A stretch of DNA of 64,000 nt from Sarocladium kiliense. Lineage: Eukaryota; Ascomycota; Sordariomycetes; Hypocreales; Sarocladiaceae. Shown here in pieces: positions 1-11,496 of this stretch. The DNA lies in assembly GCA_030734395.1 (NCBI GenBank), contig JAUZTG010000012.1:1240001-1304000 (forward strand). The letters run 5' to 3'. The position numbers and the translations under genes are program-made. A model generated the notes under the pieces. That model did not search any database and had not been told where the DNA came from. It saw only the letters and a program-made list of their open reading frames with translations. Positions within the stretch are counted from its first letter, which is position 1. Each line of letters starts with the position of its first letter.

Positions 1-1458
1 GGTTGAGGATGGGAGTTCCACCGCGAAATTCTGTTGCCGTACATCTGTCCACGGACCAGGCTCGGGCATCACTGAAGCCGTACATACTGATGGGGACGGT
101 GATGTTGACAATGGTGTGATCTGACTGTCAAAAACCTCTTCGCACATGCGCAGAGCCGTTTCGCAGCAGGCGCATTCTTGTTCGAGGGCCAGACCCTCGG
201 TAGTCGCAGACTCTGAAGGAGCCGGCGTGGCGGCGATTGGCTCGTTTATAGCATCTCGTAGCAATGACCTTTCTGGAGTAGCGGTGGCTTGCGAGACTGC
301 ATTAGGCGGTGCTCCGTAGACGGGCTTCGTCGAATCTTTGTCAACCTGCTCTGGCGCGTCCTTCGCGTCACTCAACTTGACAATACGTCCGTTTTCCGGA
401 GCTTCTTCCGCGGGGCTCTCGGGGACAGTATTGATCGATAAGGGCACCGGGCCATCGATGTGCCTCCGACATATCTGGTCTTCGATTTGACTCTGACATG
501 TCTCCTCAACCAGTATTTCCAAAAGTTCCTTCGCGATAGTCTCTGATTCCTCATCCAAGCTTGGGTCGAGCCTGGGAACTTCCAATCGTCGCGGTGCCCT
601 CTCATCCAGCTGTTGTTGTTCATCTCTAAGACTTCTTTCTGACGACGGTCTGAATTTTGACATGTCCCTGACTACGATCTCCAATAACTCTTCCAACACA
701 GTTTGGACAGCACTCTCAATGCCAGACTCTGATGACTCTCGCGCAGGTCGCGGCACCATCTTTGGGAGGGCAAAGACCATGTCTTGTGGAGCTAAACTTG
801 ACACAGGCTCCAATTCAGACTCTTCTGCTAGACCAATCTCCGTCTTGATCATCGGAGGTTCTGATGGCCCGAGATTGTCGGCTTGATAAAGTGCTGGCGC
901 AGGCGGTGGCTCTATCAAACGGCTCGGCGTTGCATCTGGCGCATGCCATGACGCCTCATTATCAAACAGTACTTCTGGTACCTCCAAAGCGCAACCTGGT
1001 GAGTCTGAAGCGTTCTGTGCATCCCCGGACGATGTTCCTTGAGGCAACTCTTGTGTGAGCATAGGCCAATGGAGACTCATGTCATTGCCGAGGATGTCGA
1101 CGAAGAAGTTGGCCTCGTTAGGTAAGGCGCCGAGGCCAAAGATATCCGAGGGATCCTCTTCCATGATGGCACAGTTTCCCAAACCACAATCCCTCCGCAA
1201 GGCCCTCTGCCAATCCCGTGTCTGCTGCCGACAGGTGCCCGGCCGAGATTGCGCCGCGAAAAGAGCATGAAGATAGCGTCTGTCAGGGCCATTTCATGAT
1301 GAAACAGTCTCAAAAGCTCTGGCGAAAGTTTCAAGTGATACAATCCGCTGCTGTGGTCGCTGGCCAAGTTGGCGCAAAAGTCCAGAAATTAGGTAGAACT
1401 GGGGGTCCTAACCTGCTAGGAGCATGGCGAGGGAGGCAAGGCTGTTCATGATACTCAT
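1..1458 (-). CDS. Acidic hypothetical protein, C-terminus beyond window edge
   Basis: An open frame on the minus strand runs without a stop from about position 1279 to the window edge, so the gene continues to the left and has no visible end. The translated part is acidic, rich in Glu, Ser and Pro, with segments such as EEDPSDIFGLG and ECACCETALRMCEEV. A GT..AG intron at 1280-1341 joins the frame in phase to an upstream segment ending ASDHSSG. A possible first ATG lies at 1458 (MSIMNSLASLAMLLA), followed by a likely intron near 1405, but I could not make that junction phase agree, so the N-terminus is uncertain. I recognise no domain. The composition would fit a regulator or scaffold, but no function can be assigned. 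Confidence 0.5.
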
Positions 1459-4400
1459 TAAAAACAAGACAGGCGAGATGTTGCAAGTCCAAATGCTCTG
1501 GAAAGCGGTTGCTATGAAGGTAGGTGGTGTGATACCTTGTTGCTACACATCAATAGCGAAGTCCGTCTGGGCGGATTGACGTCGCGTGGAGTCGCGTCGG
1601 TTGATGATGGAGGCGCGCGGGTGTATCTCCACAATTCTTCGACCCTGCCAGCAGCTGTTCACCATGGGTTTGGGACGAATTCATGCAAAGGCTCAACCCC
1701 TGACTTCCGTCTTTCCTGAGGCATCATGCTTGCCGGACTGGGACGTCAATAGCATAGTGGAACATGACTTTCCGTCTACTCCGAATTTGCTTCCTTTCAT
1801 GCTGCTCTGTAAGCAAGCCTACAGTACATCCCTTCAGCATTGGGGTCCATGCCCGCCTGGCCTACCCGGTAGGCTACCGTTTCTTGCTGCTATCTTGCTG
1901 TGAATTCTTCCTACGCCTTACTTCGATATACCTTAGTTGTTGCAGAGACTGATTGAGAAGTACCTTCAAAACACGAGCTGAGATCTGTGATAACACAACC
2001 TCTTGTGGATTCGCAAACGATGGTGTTCGTACCCATTCCCTCAGATCATGTCATTGGAGAGTAGCTCGGCAGGCAAGCGTGGAACCTTCTTGACGGCATC
2101 TCCATGCATGTTGAGTTAATAGGTAAGACCCAATCTTCCATTCCTTCTGGACTCATATATGACAGATTTTCTTGTCTGTTTTTCATCCGTACAGATATCT
2201 TTTGCTAGGGTTTGAAGCTGCGGTCTGAGATCTCTCCTGGGCAACGCACCTCGTTCACCACGGTCCGATGTCGGGACACTACGGTACGCATCACGTCACC
2301 AAACGCCAGGTCACATAATCAACACACGACCTATTCATCTGGCTCACATACACGATACGCGCCAAAATGGCATGGGGACGGAGGAGGGATTGCATTGGGG
2401 GTGGGGTGTTCGGTCCGCCGTGGCAGTCGGCAGACAGGTTGCGGACTGGAAGCGAAGGTACCTGTTGCAAGGGTGAGCTACAACGGCATCAAGGCTCAGA
2501 AATGCACCACCGTCCTGATGTTTCCATTGCTGCCGCACGGTACGCTAAATCAGCCGGGGTGCTATCTTGTGCTGTCCTCTATACCATAGTGTGGCTCGGA
2601 CTTCGTGAATCTCGTCACGTCCGACAAAAAGTCACAATCGGTAGGAAAGTACTCCATGCGTTCGTCCCGTGTCTCGCTTAATGATGGCGGCTGCGTGCAG
2701 ATCGCCCTCTTCGTCAAACCGGGACGAATCGAGGCGATGACCCCTGCCAAAGATGCCGAAAGCGTGACGAACGACTCGGCGTCCGGTGGGTGCAGAGTTG
2801 CATCGCATTTCGTTTACCAAGGTGGAAAGCTTGGGACGATGCCACGACGGGACGATTGACTATTGCAAGACGCGGTACCCTCTGCCGCATTCGTGCCGGA
2901 CCGCCTGTCGGTTTCAGAAAAGTACTGATGCAGCGTGGACCTTTTCTGATCATTCTTCACGGATCTCGCGTCAACATATCTGCAGCAGAGGGACGTCTGA
3001 TGCGCTTCGCCGGGACGAGATGCTCCGTTGGGTTGTCGTGGTACGAACCGAGACCAGACGGGCCAGGGGAAGAGGTCCACGGCTCGGCTTGCAGCGTGGG
3101 CCGCAGCATAGAATTGAGAAGGACCCAGGTTAACCGGTGAGCGCTTTTGTCTTGGTAATCCTCTTTCGATTGTCACCTTACCTCGGCGAGCAAACTTATA
3201 TGGCTTTTGCCGCGGCCGTGGCTGGACCGTTCCATGTCGACGTTGCATTCGCCTATGGAATCTCTTCCAGACTATCCGCGCGCACAAACTGTAGCAAGTG
3301 TTCGTGTACCAGCCAAGAACTTGAAAAGGGTGGCGCGAAGGCATGCACAAGGGTGTTCTACAATCCGCTCGTTGATGCGGAGAAGGTTGACGGCTAACCC
3401 CCATGGGAGGCCGAGACTATTCTGTCCAAGAGATGGGGGAGGGGGTTCCGCTCCGCTCCTCCGCGAGGGTGTGGACGGGGGTTGCCAGAGAATGAAAGAT
3501 GACAACAAGTCTTTCGCAAGAAGGGATCCAGATGCGAGTACTGCGTTTGCAAGGAACGTGATTGGCCGCAGTTGACTTGCCAAAACCGACTGATGATCAT
3601 GCCCGAGTGGTGAAGTCGAAAGGCCATCGAAAGGTCATGATGTCGCTGGGTCAGATTGATTGTAGTAGCTCGAGAGTCTGGGTGGGTGGTCAGCCGGGAA
3701 GGGTGAGCACTGGGACAGGCCGTCATGAACCCCGAATCCGAGTCCATTGGCCGAGGATCAGGATCATACCCATCACCTCCGAGGACTGACGTTGGTAGGA
3801 CAAAAGACAGCCAACATTGCGCCCGTCGCTGACATCTTCACGAGCATGTGTATGACATGTGACAGTGTTGTCATCCACAGGGAGGCAACCTGGTACATCA
3901 AACACTAACGTGGTTCACTGTCGATCGCATGGTTCATCCCCGACTTGAGGGACAGTATTTGCTGGCCTTTCCTCGGCGAGTCTGCATTGCGGGCGAGATT
4001 GATCGCAAGGAATAGGCAACAGCATACTCCTTATTTGAGGTTCCTTTGGCATTTCCTGCCAGGGCGCCTCTGCCAATCTTCTGGAACAACCTCCACCGCT
4101 TTCTAGCGCGGATAAACTCTTGTCTTGCGCTGCTGGAGTGACTGGTCATGTCTGCCACGTTTCCAGCCCCGGTTCAGTGTAATCTCACGACTGGGACCCC
4201 AGCCGAGGGGCATCGTACCCAACCGGTCGGGAGCAAAAGATCCTGGGTCGCGAGGGCTGGGGTCATTGATCTACGCGCGCTCCGGGCAAAAGGTGAGACA
4301 TCGATCTGGGCTCACGCAACAGACCTCGGGACGAATATTTATGAGAGCTTGTGAAGAATGCTCATGTAGACAGGGAGCGCAGATCGTGTCTTAATTCGCC

Positions 4401-6347
4401 AAACATGCCGTAGCCTTGCTGCAGTATGCCAGCCATGCTGCAGTGCAGTGCGAAGCTTCGTTTCAATTTGGGATGAGCAGGCATGGCCACGCGACAGGTG
4501 GGGCTTTGGGCTGCAGCTTTGCATTTAGCCATGACCCCTGGGGATGGAATATTGGCAGCAGAAAGAGATATGCGTCTTGTATGTCGTCGCATCCGCGACG
4601 AACAGGTGTTCGAGGAAGGCAAAGTTCAAAGTGATTCGAGTCCATGCCTTCCGTTGGTAACGGAAGTTACTTTTGGCTGACGCTCTGGTTGGTGTCGTGT
4701 TGACGATGGAATGGACTGCGGACTCGGTTCATAACATCCAGTAGCCTACTTGGCAGGGGTCGTATTATTGGTAGCCAAACTTTCTTTGCAAAACCAGTCA
4801 GTAAAATGAGCCCTTTAAGAGCAATAGAGGGTCATAACACAAGGCTTAAACTTCAACTTATTCTGGCCCCGTCGCGCCCAAGGGCCACGGCGCATGCGAA
4901 GTAGAAACGGCGCCTGGGCGACCGGCAGCTGCATGATGAGTACCTACGAGTACGAAGCCAGCGACGGCCCTGTAGGGCCTGTCCTGCCTGGTCAGGTCCG
5001 GACAGGGGTGCTGACAAAAGTGGCCGGCTCAGTCGTCAGCCCGCGGTGGGCTTCAAGGTCGAACTCTAGCAAAGCCAAACCTGCTGTGCAATGGGTTCTG
5101 GCTGCATGTCTCGGATCCCCTGTCGCTTCTCGAAGGTCTCGCCGAGTCTCAGCGGAATTCGAAGGATGCAGCAATGTGTCTGTGCAACTAAGATGCCTGG
5201 GTTGCATGGCTTGGGGAAAGCCCGGAGTGGCAGTAAAGTGGACATTTAGCGACTCGTGCGTTTTGCGACGGAAGGGGAAGTCAACCAACAGGCCCCGCCA
5301 CACCTGGTGCAAGCGGCGCGATCGGCCTGCCACTAGGATCGCGGTGGTTTGTCAGGGCATGACAACACAGTGTGGTGAGGGAAGCTGATGTCTGGGGTTC
5401 TGCTGTCCCGATGTTGGACGTAAATCGATGTTACTGCGGGATGTGAGCAACATTGGGGGGCGAAAACACTCCCGGAAGAAACGTCGCGGGAGCTGTAGCA
5501 CTTCCCAGTGACGAGGGAGGAGCACCTTGCACCTGTCATGCCTTCCCGTTCCATCCGAATCCAGCAGCTGCTAACACAGTGTGCACCTGGTCCTGACAGC
5601 TGCGCCGAACTAGGTACCCCCTGCACCGACGCACAGGCGGGTCGGGACCTAAGCAGATGCCTCTGGGCGGATGCCTTCCGTCGTCTGCCGCACTGTCTGC
5701 GCACCGTGTCGCGATGCGTGAATCCCTCGCCCGGCTTAATAAGTTCTTTCTCGCAATTGCTTCTCAGTCGCTCATCTCCTACTCTCCAACCATCCTCGCA
5801 CCAGCCCGACGCTGTGCCTCGTTCTTTCAACCATCGTCGTCTTCACTTCTTCCCCGTTGACGCTCCTCGTCTCCTCTGACCGGAGTCTCTCGCTTTGTAG
5901 TCTCTCGCTCTCTTACACGCCGCCCTCGTCCCGCACTCGCCACGAACCCCTCCAAACATCCCACGCGACGACGCAAACACCTTCCCACCCCGCCACGTCG
6001 ACGCCAGCCCTGCTATTGTGCGCATCCAGCACGATCGACGCTGTGGGTGACACTGACAGAAGGAATTGCCTCCATTGGCAGCCCTCCGTTCCACGAGCAA
6101 TCGAGACCGAGATCCCGAGACTGACCGTTGGCGGCGAGCACCGGCAGCCCCCATTAACATCACATCTTCAACGCCATTTCTGGGCGGAGGCTTCATCGGG
6201 TACGACTAAGACGTTGGGTGTGAACCGGGCTTCGATACCACCTTGCTGGACATCGCTGTACGAACGCTCATCCTACTTCATCAACTGCGCTCTGCTCCCC
6301 CCGGTTGATACGGGATCCCGACTACATGTAATTCGCCACAAGCAGCC
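1459..6347. other. Gene-poor stretch, no supported gene
   Basis: About 4.9 kb with only short, mutually overlapping open frames on both strands, none with a family signature or a convincing exon chain. From about 5880 to 6050 the plus strand is pyrimidine-rich (CTCTCG and CCTCC runs), as is common just upstream of transcription starts in filamentous fungi. This fits a promoter and leader for the LST7-like gene that starts at 6348. The rest may be regulatory or hold non-coding RNA; I see no clear transposon remnant. Confidence 0.45.
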
Positions 6348-8528
6348 ATGACCTACATTGTAAGTGACTTTTCTGGATTGCATTGTTTGCCCAGCGGCTC
6401 TTTCTGGACACTTGATCTCCGTTGTCTTCTCTCCCTGCTGCTGGCTGAGACTTTTCGTTTGGGTGGCACCCTGCAGGACCATGCAGAAACATGCCACTCG
6501 TGCGCCAATCCCCGTCGCCTCAGCCTTCACTACGTCCACTGCACCTCTTCCTTCCCCCCCGGACCTCACTCCCCTCCTTTACGCCCTCCATGCTTCTTCC
6601 CACATTGCCCGTGACGCCTTGACGGCAACTTACTGCGAGGCGGCTGCTTGCCGTTTCTTCACCGCCTCGACGACATGTGCGCCATCGCGACACACCCATA
6701 TGCTGGCTCAACTTCAGCGGCTCTCGATGCCAGTTCCCGATGCCACGTCTTCCCTGCTTTCGCTTGTTTCCCTGCTTATCTCAACACCGTTTCTGGCCCT
6801 TAAAAACACTCTTTATGTCCCTCCCTGGCCAAGCATGCGGAGGCAACGCCGCATCCCAACTACACATTGTCTTACAACTTTATCTTGCTTTTGCTGGCGT
6901 CATAGCACTTCATCAGCTTAGGACAGCCCCCCCGGTACCATGCTGTCGACTTCTGTTGCACTCCGTATTGCACATGATTGTTTCAACATGAAGCTTTCTT
7001 AGCAGATTTCCTCTTGTCCAAGCACCTTCACATCTCGTGGCGTGGCCACGCGCAACGCTTGAACATGCATAGGACAACCTCGCTAATGACGAACCTACAG
7101 CTGTGCCTGGCACACTACTGCGATCTTCATGGACCAACGCCGCTGATGGTCACTGAAGGCTTGCCCGCTTCCTGCTCCATCTGCTTTGAAGAAGCACCCT
7201 CTCCCGGCGCGCAGGCCCGGCCTCGTTCCGCTGCCCAAGCCGGGGCTACATCATATCAAACGCCGTCCGGGGTCACAGATGCGCTGCGCAACCTCAATAT
7301 CGCACGGAGCGTTTCTGTGCCAGCCTCAGAACAAGATGTGAATGCACGGCGCGCTACGATAACGCGCTCCTCGATGATTGGCAACCAGGCTACTTCAGCT
7401 TCCGCGCTGGAGACACCACCAGGCAGCCCGCTGCAAACACCAAACAACCGGGACTCAACCTTCCGCCGCACGTATGATGAGACGGTGACGAAGAAGCAGG
7501 GCCCGTGCGACAACTGTGCCATGACCCTACCGAGGCGTCAGTCTTCAGCCGCGAATACCCAGAACGCCGATCCCATGTCCAGCACCCGCGGCCCTACCTT
7601 ACGCACCCGCGCGCCCGCTGAGCGCGTCTTCGGTGCTGGCTATCAGACCTCACCGCCGAATTCGCAGTCGTCAAGCGATACTGACGGCGAGCGGGAACCG
7701 GCTGACCGCGCCCGCTCTAGAAAGGAAGCGCAGTCTGTCAGCTCTAGCTCTAGAACAACCTCTTGCTCCAGCACGTCGTCGTCCTCGGGGCGAATCGCAT
7801 ACCACGTTCATTACGTTGATTATACCTCGACGCACGAACCGATTCTTCCCAATTCTTTCTCTCTCATCCGAGCCTCTTGTCTCCGGACACTTTCTCTGGA
7901 GACGCTGCCGCGGCCTCCTTCTACCGTCCCCCCAACACCCTCACCAGGCGGCCCAATGTCACCGCCCGATGTGACTACTCAGAGTGCTGGTTCAGCTGTG
8001 TCCGGAGGTCCCATCTTCTTCGGAGATGCGGTCGCAGGCTACACAACCGCGTACATCTTTCGGGTCCCTGATGTGCACGCTCGCGGACACAAGCGTATCT
8101 ATGCTTTCTTGGCGCTTAGCACGCACAAGGAGCGGCTAGCGATGAAGACCTTTGCTATCATCTCAACGGCATTCCGCGATCTAGCCAACTGGATCCTGCA
8201 GCTCGTCGAAGCTGAGGCGGAGCGTACGGCCGAATCACCAACTATGGTTGGAGGGGGAGCACCCGTGTTTCACGGCTCCGGAGGGCTCGGCGGGAACCCA
8301 CCAGCCCCGAATCGAACCGCTTTCGATGCTGCGGCTGCAGACCGGGGTGGCAGCAGCTTCCTCACTGGAGGTAGTGGCTTCACGCGGCGGATGGCTGGAG
8401 GCGCAGGAGCCTCTGCCCCCAAGGCTCGCGGCCTTGCCGAGCTTGTGGGCCAGCCGGATTTCTTCATCGAGCTTCACCGGCGTTTTGTCCAGCTACTTTT
8501 CGAAGTCGGCGTCACCCTCGGCGCTTAG
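6348..8528 (+). CDS. LST7/folliculin-like protein
   Basis: Likely the fungal folliculin homologue (Lst7). In yeast Lst7 acts with Lst4 at the vacuole as a GAP complex for Gtr2 in amino-acid signalling to TORC1. The N-terminus, CLAHYCDLHGPTPLMVTEG, matches the folliculin pattern of a Cys/His-rich start followed by ELHGP. Further along are a CDNCAMTLPRR segment and the block HVHYVDYTSTHEP ... GPIFFGD ... HKRIYAFLALSTHKERLAMK, typical of the folliculin longin region. Ser-rich low-complexity segments lie between them. The preferred model is a 12-nt first exon (6348-6359, MTYI) with a GTAAGT donor spliced to CAG at 7100, giving MTYILCLAHYC, which has exactly the folliculin spacing. An unspliced start at 7086 (MTNLQLCLAHYC) is the alternative. 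About 479 residues. Family call good, first exon moderate. Confidence 0.75.
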
Positions 8529-9469
8529 TCGTCAAGCTACCATACGTTTCACAGCCTCCCCAAATAGGATTGACGAGGTCTACTCGATCTGCCTTATTAG
8601 CAGCAGCCTTTGAATCTTTCATGCCTTACGAACGCCCACGAAATTTGCAACGGCCATGCCTTTCGGCTATATTCCACTTATCTATTCCCCAACAGCAGCA
8701 TGGCAACGGCGTTCAGGAAGGCTTGTCTTCCCATTTTTGTTTTTCATACACTCACGGAGCTCTTGTCAAAAACTCGATACGTTGGAGGCTTCCCCCGATG
8801 CTCAACCTCGAACCTTTAATAATAGAGGAAGTCGATACGCACTTGGCCTTCTCGTTTGGTCGTCACGGGTTTCGCACTTGTTCAGTTTTACTACTGTCAA
8901 ATTGTACTGAAGATGCTGCAAGCCGAGCCCTCCTCGAATTACGACGACCTATACCGCTCCACCACCTCTTGTCTTCTAATGTGCATTTTCTGTTCTTATT
9001 TCTTCGCTGGGCGACATGAACTTTTTTGACTCGCGCGGATTAATGATTTTACAATAGACGGCGGGAAAACAGGAAAAAGGAGGTTTTGTCGGTGACAGGG
9101 ATCAATAGACATTTGCTGTTGCTATTTTATGCACTTCATACTTCCTGTCTCACTACGTCTTGACGTTACGCCATGTACCTGCTGTGCGTGTGACATGTCG
9201 TGTGGGAGCATCTCACAGCGGACTGTATTGCTGAAGCATTGATGAGACTGTTTGTATAGTACAAATTACAGGGATGGCTACGCACACCAGCAAGCATCGA
9301 GCTCACGGCGCGAATGCCTACCGCGTTGACTTCTATGCTGCATCCCTTGCCTTGCTCTGGCATACATCGCATCCACGAAACTTCCGCTCGCCTGACCAAC
9401 TGCCCGGGCGAGCACCTCATCCACGCAAAGCCAATTTCAGCTAGGAACACCCCTCCACATGCCTCCTCT
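8529..9469. other. Convergent intergenic region
   Basis: The plus-strand LST7-like gene ends at 8528 and the minus-strand RPT3 gene ends at 9470. The 0.9 kb between them has no supported gene and presumably holds the two 3' UTRs. Confidence 0.5.
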
Positions 9470-10910
9470 CTATTTGTAGAAATCGAATTTGTTCTCATCA
9501 CTGGTGCCCTTGACCTGGCTCGAGTACGCATCCTCAAGATCGCTCTGGATGATGTTGTACCTGTTCTTCCTGACCGCGCGCAGACCGGCCTCCTGCATGA
9601 TAGCGGCGATGACGGCGCCGGAGAGCGGGTCTGTGCGGACGATGAGGCTGTCGAGATCGACCTCTGGTGCGAGGCTCATCTTGCTGGCGATTGTTGAGAA
9701 GATAAGGCGACGCTCACGGCGGTCACGGAGCGAGGGGAACTCAATCTTACGATCGAGACGACCTGGACGGAGGAGCGCAGGGTCGAGTGTGTCTGCGCGG
9801 TTGGTTGCCATGATGACCTTGACGTTGGAGGTTTGGTCGAAGCCGTCCATCTGGTTGAGCAGCTCGAGGAGGATACGCTGAACTTCACGATCGGCACCGG
9901 TCTGTGCGTCGAAACGTTTTGTAGCGATGGCGTCGATCTCATCGATGAAGATGATGGATGGGGAGTTTTCACGGGCCATGCGGAAGACGTCACGGACCAT
10001 ACGAGGACCCTCACCGAGGTACTTCTGGACGAACTCGGAGCCCACGACGCGGATGAAGCTGGCGGTGGTGGAGTTGGCGACGGCCTTGACAAGCATGGTC
10101 TTGCCAGTACCGGGGGGACCGTAGAGCAGGACACCACGGGGAGGGTCGATACCGATCTGGCGGTAGAGGTCGAAATGCGTGAGGGGCAACTCGACAGCCT
10201 CGCGGATCTCCTGCTTCTGCATATCGAGACCACCGACATCTGCATATGTGACGTCGGGCTTCTCATCGGCGCCGAGCATGGCGATGGAGGAGTCGGCTTC
10301 GGGGGGGAGAATATCGACGAGGGCGTTTGAGTGGCGGTGGAGGGCGACGGATGAGGAGGGCTTAAGCTTCTCGCGGTCGAGGGTGGAGAGGATGCGGACG
10401 ACATAGTTCGAGCCGGTGCTAGACTGGACGATGCCAGTGCTGCAGACCGTTAGTATGTATGTTGCGATAACAGGAGGCGAGTTCTTGTTCGAATGTACTT
10501 CTGATCGATGGCCTCCATGAACTGGCCGATGACGAGGGGAACGCTTTGGATGCGCTTGATCTCCTCTTGGGCGCGAACGAGCTCACGCTTTAGACTCCTG
10601 TGGCTTGTCAGCACATCCCGATTAGAACATCTCAAGCTCAGCCTGGCACGAACCTTTGCTCATCCTTGATATACTCCTCTTGGAGCTGAATGTATCTGTG
10701 ATCATCGCGTCAGCGTCGCCTCTCCGATACGAGCGTAGCTGATGGTTCCGCGTACTCTAATTGCCTCTGCAGCTTCTTCAGATTCGCATACTCGTCCCCG
10801 CCGTCGGCTGGTAAGCCCTCGAAATTGTCGATGGTCGGGATAGCGGAAGGCGCTGCCTTCTTGTGCGGCTGGACGTGATTCGCCGGGCTCTCGACGGCGA
10901 TGTCGCCCAT
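9470..10910 (-). CDS. RPT3: 26S proteasome regulatory ATPase subunit RPT3
   Basis: One of six AAA ATPases of the 19S base that unfold ubiquitinated substrates and open the 20S gate. Four exons fit in phase: 10756-10910, 10654-10695, 10499-10597 and 9470-10439, giving 421 residues, normal for the family. The protein starts MGDIAVESPAN, then has the coiled-coil segment LEYIQLQEEYIKDEQR and RELVRAQEEIKRIQSVP, the OB segment, the Rpt3 hallmark ALVDILPPEADSSI, Walker A GPPGTGKT, Walker B IIFIDE and sensor MATNRADTLDPALLRPGR. The C-terminus FDFYK keeps the hydrophobic-Tyr-X (HbYX) tail that docks into the 20S alpha ring. Introns are 56-60 bp. An in-frame non-ATG extension lies upstream, but ATG at 10910 gives the canonical N-terminus. 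Confidence 0.97.
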
Positions 10911-11496
10911 GGTTGCGGCGGTTGTGTGTAGGCTTTTTTTGTTGATCTGTTTTCGGGGGAGGAATCTAGAAGCCAAGTCTCGGCTGCTGGTTATGTCGAA
11001 GACGAGATCCGGGGTACTGCGGCGGTGGGAGAGGGTTGTTGATGATGGAAGCAGGGAGAAGCAAGACAGCGAAGCGGATCTCGAGAGGCTGCAGCTCAGG
11101 CGTCGCTTCGTTGGCGTCAGCTTCTGGAGCTTGCCTTGGCTTAGTCATACCGCGCACGTGACCCGCCTCGACCTAGGGAGTAACATGCCTTGCATGAACA
11201 GATCCCGCATCTTGTTTTCTGATCAAATTAATTTTTCCTTTCTAAAAAAGAACTGTTTAGCAGTGAAAAGCTACAACGGCCATACATGTAGATGTCACGT
11301 CAGATGTAGTGCAGCATAGAGTGTATTCGCTTCCATTTTTAAGATGACTTCTAGAACTTCCCATGCCTGCCTAAGCTCGTGACGCCAATTTCTGTACTCC
11401 AACCCAAGAGCAACTAACCAGGAACAAAAATTCAATGGCACATAAAGCATTTTAGTCATAAAATCATCAGGGAATTGTCCGCCGAACTGTATCCTC
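10911..11496. other. RPT3 promoter and 3' region of the AAA gene
   Basis: This 0.6 kb holds the upstream region of RPT3 and the 3' flank of the large AAA gene, both on the minus strand. It contains only short frames. I looked for the proteasome element GGTGGCAAA in either orientation and did not see it. Confidence 0.45.

Noticed and set aside
2344..3404. Open frames up to 196 codons on the minus strand, with others on the plus strand
   Set aside because: No family pattern, non-ATG or arbitrary starts, and random-looking composition; frames are open on both strands because of base composition.
4894..5388. 164-codon plus-strand frame opposite a 113-codon minus-strand frame
   Set aside because: Neither shows domain signatures or intron borders; likely chance in a promoter region.
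9489..10406. Open frames antisense or shifted to RPT3, including a 242-codon minus frame
   Set aside because: Low-complexity shadows of the strongly biased RPT3 coding sequence.
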